DNA from: Actinidia chinensis
Taxonomy: Eukaryota; Streptophyta; Magnoliopsida; Ericales; Actinidiaceae
DNA length: 10,000 nucleotides
Assembly (NCBI GenBank): GCA_009663005.1
Contig: CM018897.1
Coordinates: 3,901,312-3,911,311, forward strand
Reading direction: 5' to 3'
The translations under genes and the position numbers were made by a program. The notes under the pieces are model-generated. The model was given only the letters and a program-made list of their open reading frames with translations. It did not search any database and was not told the DNA's origin. Of this stretch, positions 7,598 to 10,000 are shown in pieces (the first letter of the stretch is position 1; each line of letters opens with the position of its first letter).

Positions 7598-8065
7598 TTT
7601 CACAAACATCATTTAAATTATTATTATTCCCTTATCTAAAAAATAAATCATATTGACCGACTCTCTTAATTATTTAATTGCATCATTTACATTTGTTTTG
7701 TTACTAATTCATTTGAAATAGTGATAAAAATCGATCACGTACTTTAATTAAATGTCATTTATATCCAAAATACTATTATTTTTTATAAAAAAAATAGTCA
7801 ATACTCTATATACAAAATTATTCAGTCATTATGTGAATAAATATAACTCTTATTAATAAGTTTTTAAATAAAAATATTTTGGATATAAAGTCATATAATT
7901 GAAATATATAGACAACATGTAATCGATTTTTATCATTATTTAAAAAAATTAGTAACGAGATGGGCGAGAGTGATACAATTGAATAATTAAAGAGTTAATA
8001 TAAAATATTTTTAAATAAGAGAATAAAATTAATAAATAATAATAATTTAAGTGGTATTTGTGAAA
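7598..8065. mobile_element. Large foldback (hairpin) element, about 470 bp
   Basis: Two long arms (about 7598-7790 and 7870-8065) are inverted copies of each other. Exact pairings lie in matching order: TTTCACAAA (7598) with TTTGTGAAA (8057-8065); TTAAATTATTATTATT (7613-7628) with its complement at 8035-8050; GATAAAAATCGAT (7723-7735) with 7922-7934; and TTTATATCCAAAATA (7758-7772) with 7875-7889. The arms are diverged between these blocks. There is no coding capacity, so it is most simply a MITE. A target duplication could not be fixed. The right end lies about 135 bp before the TATA box at 8201. Confidence 0.75.
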
Positions 8066-8096
8066 TTAAGCTTAAATTTTATTAATAAACTTTTTC

Positions 8097-8236
8097 CAAC
8101 GCATTGAAACAAACAAGATGGTCAAAACAAGACAGGCACTTTCCCAACACGCCCACTAGCCAGCTGTACACACGCTTTTCCGACATCCAACCACAGCGAC
8201 TATAAATACCCACCGTCATCACTCTCTCCCTCAACA
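8097..8236 (+). promoter_or_regulatory. Proximal promoter of the second EXL gene
   Basis: TATAAATA at 8201-8208 predicts a transcription start near 8232-8236 and a leader of about 105-110 nt. In the same order as in the first EXL promoter come CAACGCAT (8097-8104), TGAAACAAACAA (8105-8116), AGCTGTA (8162-8168) and ACTATAAATACC (8199-8210). CACACG at 8169-8174 is the complement of the brassinosteroid-response element CGTGTG, and CAGCTG (8161-8166) is an E-box directly beside it. Binding by BZR1/BES1-type factors is inferred from the family's known brassinosteroid response. Confidence 0.75.
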
Positions 8237-8288
8237 CAATCAATCCCTCTCAAGTCAAACACCAAATACATATACTGTTACACATATA

Positions 8289-8308
8289 CTCTCTCTCTCT
8301 CTCTCTCT
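8289..8308 (+). repeat. (CT)10 microsatellite in the 5' leader
   Basis: Ten CT units lie about 55 nt downstream of the expected transcription start and 33 nt before the ATG. Pyrimidine-rich leaders are common in highly expressed plant genes, and CT/GA tracts can bind BPC-type factors. A role here is inference. Confidence 0.9.
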
Positions 8309-8341
8309 CCCCTCCACTCAATTCCCCCCTGCACCGCCCAA

Positions 8342-9277
8342 ATGGCCTCCATTCACTATTTCACCATCCTCACTTCCCTCCTCCTCCTCCTCAACCGACC
8401 CAACCCAGCATCCGCCACTACCCGAAAACTCGCAGCCTTAGTCCAACCACCACCTCTCACACTCAAGTACCACAACGGCCCACTCCTTAACGGCAACGTC
8501 ACCGTCAACCTTCTGTGGTACGGAAAATTCTCCCCCACACAACGCTCCATCATCGCCGACTTCATTCAATCGTTAAACGCCCCCCACGCGCCGACGCCCT
8601 CCGTCGCGTCCTGGTGGCAGACCACCGAAAGGTATAAATTCGGTTCCGGTTCCGGGTCAACCGTCATCCTCGGGTCCCAAATCCTCGACGAGAATTACTC
8701 GCTCGGAAAATCACTCACTACCTCCCAAATCATCGAATTAGCTTCCAAATCGCAACGTAAGAATTCGATCCATGTCGTCTTGACCGCGGAAGACGTTACC
8801 GTCGACGGGTTCTGCATGAGCCGGTGCGGGACTCACGGGTCGGGCTTCTCCGACCCGAAAAACAAGCGGGAAAAATTCGCCTACGCGTGGGTTGGCAACC
8901 CGGTGACTCAGTGCCCGGGTCAGTGCGCTTGGCCGTTTCACCAACCCCTATACGGTCCCCAAACTCCGCCGTTAGTGGCTCCAAACGGCGACGTCGGAGT
9001 TGACGGAATGGTGATCAATCTTGCCACGGTTTTAACGGGAACGGTCACCAACCCTTTTAACAACGGGTATTTCCAGGGTCCGGAAACGGCACCATTGGAG
9101 GCAGTTACGGCGTGCACTGGGATGTTCGGATCCGGGTCATATCCTGGATACGCGGGTTCGGTTTTGGTGGATAAGTCTACGGGTGCGAGCTATAATTCGC
9201 AAGGAGTGAACGGGCGTAAATATCTTTTACCGGCAATGTGGGACCCAAAAACCTCCACGTGCAAAACTCTCGTATAA
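8342..9277 (+). CDS. EXL: EXORDIUM-like secreted protein (phi-1 family), second copy
   Basis: This is the paralogue of the gene at 1861: 311 residues, one exon, same orientation. Residues 1-26 form a signal peptide with a polyleucine core (LLLLL at 13-17), cleaved near ASA/TT. Motifs in order are KYHNGPLL (42-49), LLWYGKFSPTQRSII (57-71), WW (91-92), DENYSLGKSL (116-125), DGFCMSRCGTHG (155-166), [17 protein letters not shown] (191-207), [18 protein letters not shown] (212-229), TVTNPFNNGY (234-243) and [12 protein letters not shown] (291-302), ending TCKTLV. Cysteines are 158, 162, 191, 195, 258 and 307. N-glycosylation sites are NVT (52) and NYS (118). It keeps the family's common wording (APNGDVG, MWDP) better than the upstream copy and so resembles typical EXO/EXL2-type proteins. 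Like EXO-family proteins generally, it is expected in the apoplast, in control of cell expansion. CDS base composition is much richer in GC than its surroundings. Confidence 0.96.
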   Translation: MASIHYFTILTSLLLLLNRPNPASATTRKLAALVQPPPLTLKYHNGPLLNGNVTVNLLWYGKFSPTQRSIIADFIQSLNAPHAPTPSVASWWQTTERYKFGSGSGSTVILGSQILDENYSLGKSLTTSQIIELASKSQRKNSIHVVLTAEDVTVDGFCMSRCGTHGSGFSDPKNKREKFAYAWVGNPVTQCPGQCAWPFHQPLYGPQTPPLVAPNGDVGVDGMVINLATVLTGTVTNPFNNGYFQGPETAPLEAVTACTGMFGSGSYPGYAGSVLVDKSTGASYNSQGVNGRKYLLPAMWDPKTSTCKTLV

Positions 9278-9460
9278 ACTACTGTATGATTTTCTTAAAT
9301 GTAAAATTTAGTATTTCTTTTCCTCAAAAAAAAAAAAGATGGACTGTATTTAATTGGAAGCTTACTTTTAGATTATGGGTATAAGGTTTCATTGCAATTT
9401 TCGCTATTTTAAATCTCCGACTGATTTTAGTGCGGGACAGTCGCTCTGGCTCGTCTATAT
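9278..9460 (+). other. 3' flank of the second EXL gene
   Basis: There is no clean AATAAA; A-rich sequence such as AATGTAAAA (9299-9307) may serve as a weak signal. A run of 12 A lies at 9326-9337, 48 nt after the stop. The remainder shows no feature. Confidence 0.45.
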
Positions 9461-9720
9461 TATTTATACTATCTATAATACTCATGTTTTATATTCTTAA
9501 CACTTAGGTTTCAAGAAGAAAAATGGGTCGGACCCGATAAGTAGTATCAGAGTAAGGTTGGACATGTCGTCAAAATTTGAGTCAATCTGTCAAGCGTGCC
9601 AAATGTGTCCAACCTCCTTGATCCAAGGAGTGTACTGAAATGTCCCAAATTGTCCAATTCTGACTCTTTTATACTGTCTATAAAGTTTATGTTTTCTTTT
9701 TCTTAACACCTGGGTGACCT
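9461..9720. repeat. Diverged direct repeat with a primer-binding-site-like motif
   Basis: The stretch 9461-9515 (TTATACTATCTATAA ... TTCTTAACACTTAGGT) recurs in diverged form at about 9667-9718 (TTATACTGTCTATAA ... TTCTTAACACCTGGGT). Between them lies TAGTATCAGAGT at 9542-9553, matching 10 of 12 bases of TGGTATCAGAGC, the initiator-tRNA primer site of many plant retrotransposons. This could be a worn TRIM-type miniature retrotransposon. LTR ends and a target duplication were not identified. Confidence 0.4.
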
Positions 9721-9756
9721 GACAAGAAGCAAATTTTTATATCGTTTCCAATTTTT

Positions 9757-9935
9757 TAACGAGAAGAGTCTTGAAAATATAAAAGATTTCATATAATTCG
9801 GAAAACTATTCGTTAAAAACGAACATAATCATTTTAGATGGTTTGTTTTAGATAAAAATAATTTTTTTCGCCTTTAGTAAATTTTTTCTCAAATTATATG
9901 AAAATTTTTATATTTTCGAACTCCTTTTATCAAGA
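9757..9935. repeat. AT-rich foldback element, copy B
   Basis: The left arm (about 9757-9835, with TTGAAAATATAAAAGATT and TCATATAATTCGGAAAA) is an inverted, diverged copy of the right arm (about 9850-9935, with TCAAATTATATGAAAATT and TATATTTTCGAACTCC). Both arms resemble the arms of the foldback at 4518-4682, for example TACTAAAG-type cores and AAGAGGAAT ends. The two copies therefore belong to one dispersed family. Confidence 0.5.
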
Positions 9936-10000
9936 GGAATCAAAATTTTTTTAAAAAAATCAAATTAAAAAAAATACTAAAAACAAAAAAATAATGAAAT

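Noticed and set aside
8342..9337. The second EXL gene as a retrogene (no introns, run of 12 A at 9326-9337)
   Set aside because: EXL genes are normally intronless, and this copy shares promoter motifs with the first copy, which a reverse-transcribed mRNA would not carry. The A run is more likely ordinary AT-rich flank.
1..10000. CRISPR arrays, rRNA, tRNA or bacterial-type operons
   Set aside because: No regularly spaced identical repeats, tRNA-like folds or rRNA sequence could be recognised on either strand. The gene content and promoters are plant nuclear.

Overview
This is nuclear DNA of a flowering plant, most likely a woody eudicot; the species cannot be told from the sequence. The evidence is: two intact EXORDIUM-like (phi-1/PF04674) secreted-protein genes, a plant family-1 glycosyltransferase pseudogene, TATA boxes of the plant TATAAATA type, and very AT-rich intergenic DNA packed with small plant transposable elements. 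There is no bacterial operon, CRISPR array or RNA gene.

Layout. (1) Positions 168-1283 hold the broken 3' end of a UDP-glycosyltransferase gene (UGT85-like). It has three in-frame stops and is split by a 685-bp solo LTR (589-1273) flanked by a 5-bp target duplication, CAAGA. Reading across the empty site gives a natural stop codon one codon after the junction. (2) 1861-2829 is an intact intronless EXL gene with promoter and poly(A) signal. (3) 2930-8090 is about 5 kb of intergenic DNA containing a 201-bp Mutator-type MITE with 9-bp target duplication (3028-3228), a foldback repeat with a tandem arm (3410-3670), an AT microsatellite, a Tourist-like MITE with TTA duplication (4098-4228), an AT-rich foldback (4518-4682), a higher-order tandem repeat (6030-6710), a second AT microsatellite, and a large foldback of about 470 bp (7598-8065) ending about 135 bp before the next TATA box. 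(4) 8342-9277 is a second intact EXL gene in the same orientation. (5) The 3' flank carries a diverged direct repeat with a primer-binding-site-like motif (9461-9720) and a second copy of the AT-rich foldback family (9757-9935).

The two EXL proteins are clear tandem paralogues. They are about 72% identical over their last 132 residues, and all six cysteines are conserved. Their core promoters also share an ordered set of short motifs, so the duplication included regulatory DNA and was not a retroposition. By family knowledge both products are apoplastic, growth-related proteins responsive to brassinosteroid, phosphate or carbon status. No previously undescribed system is evident. The best material is the solo-LTR/UGT junction, the promoter footprint, the higher-order repeat and the foldback next to the second promoter.
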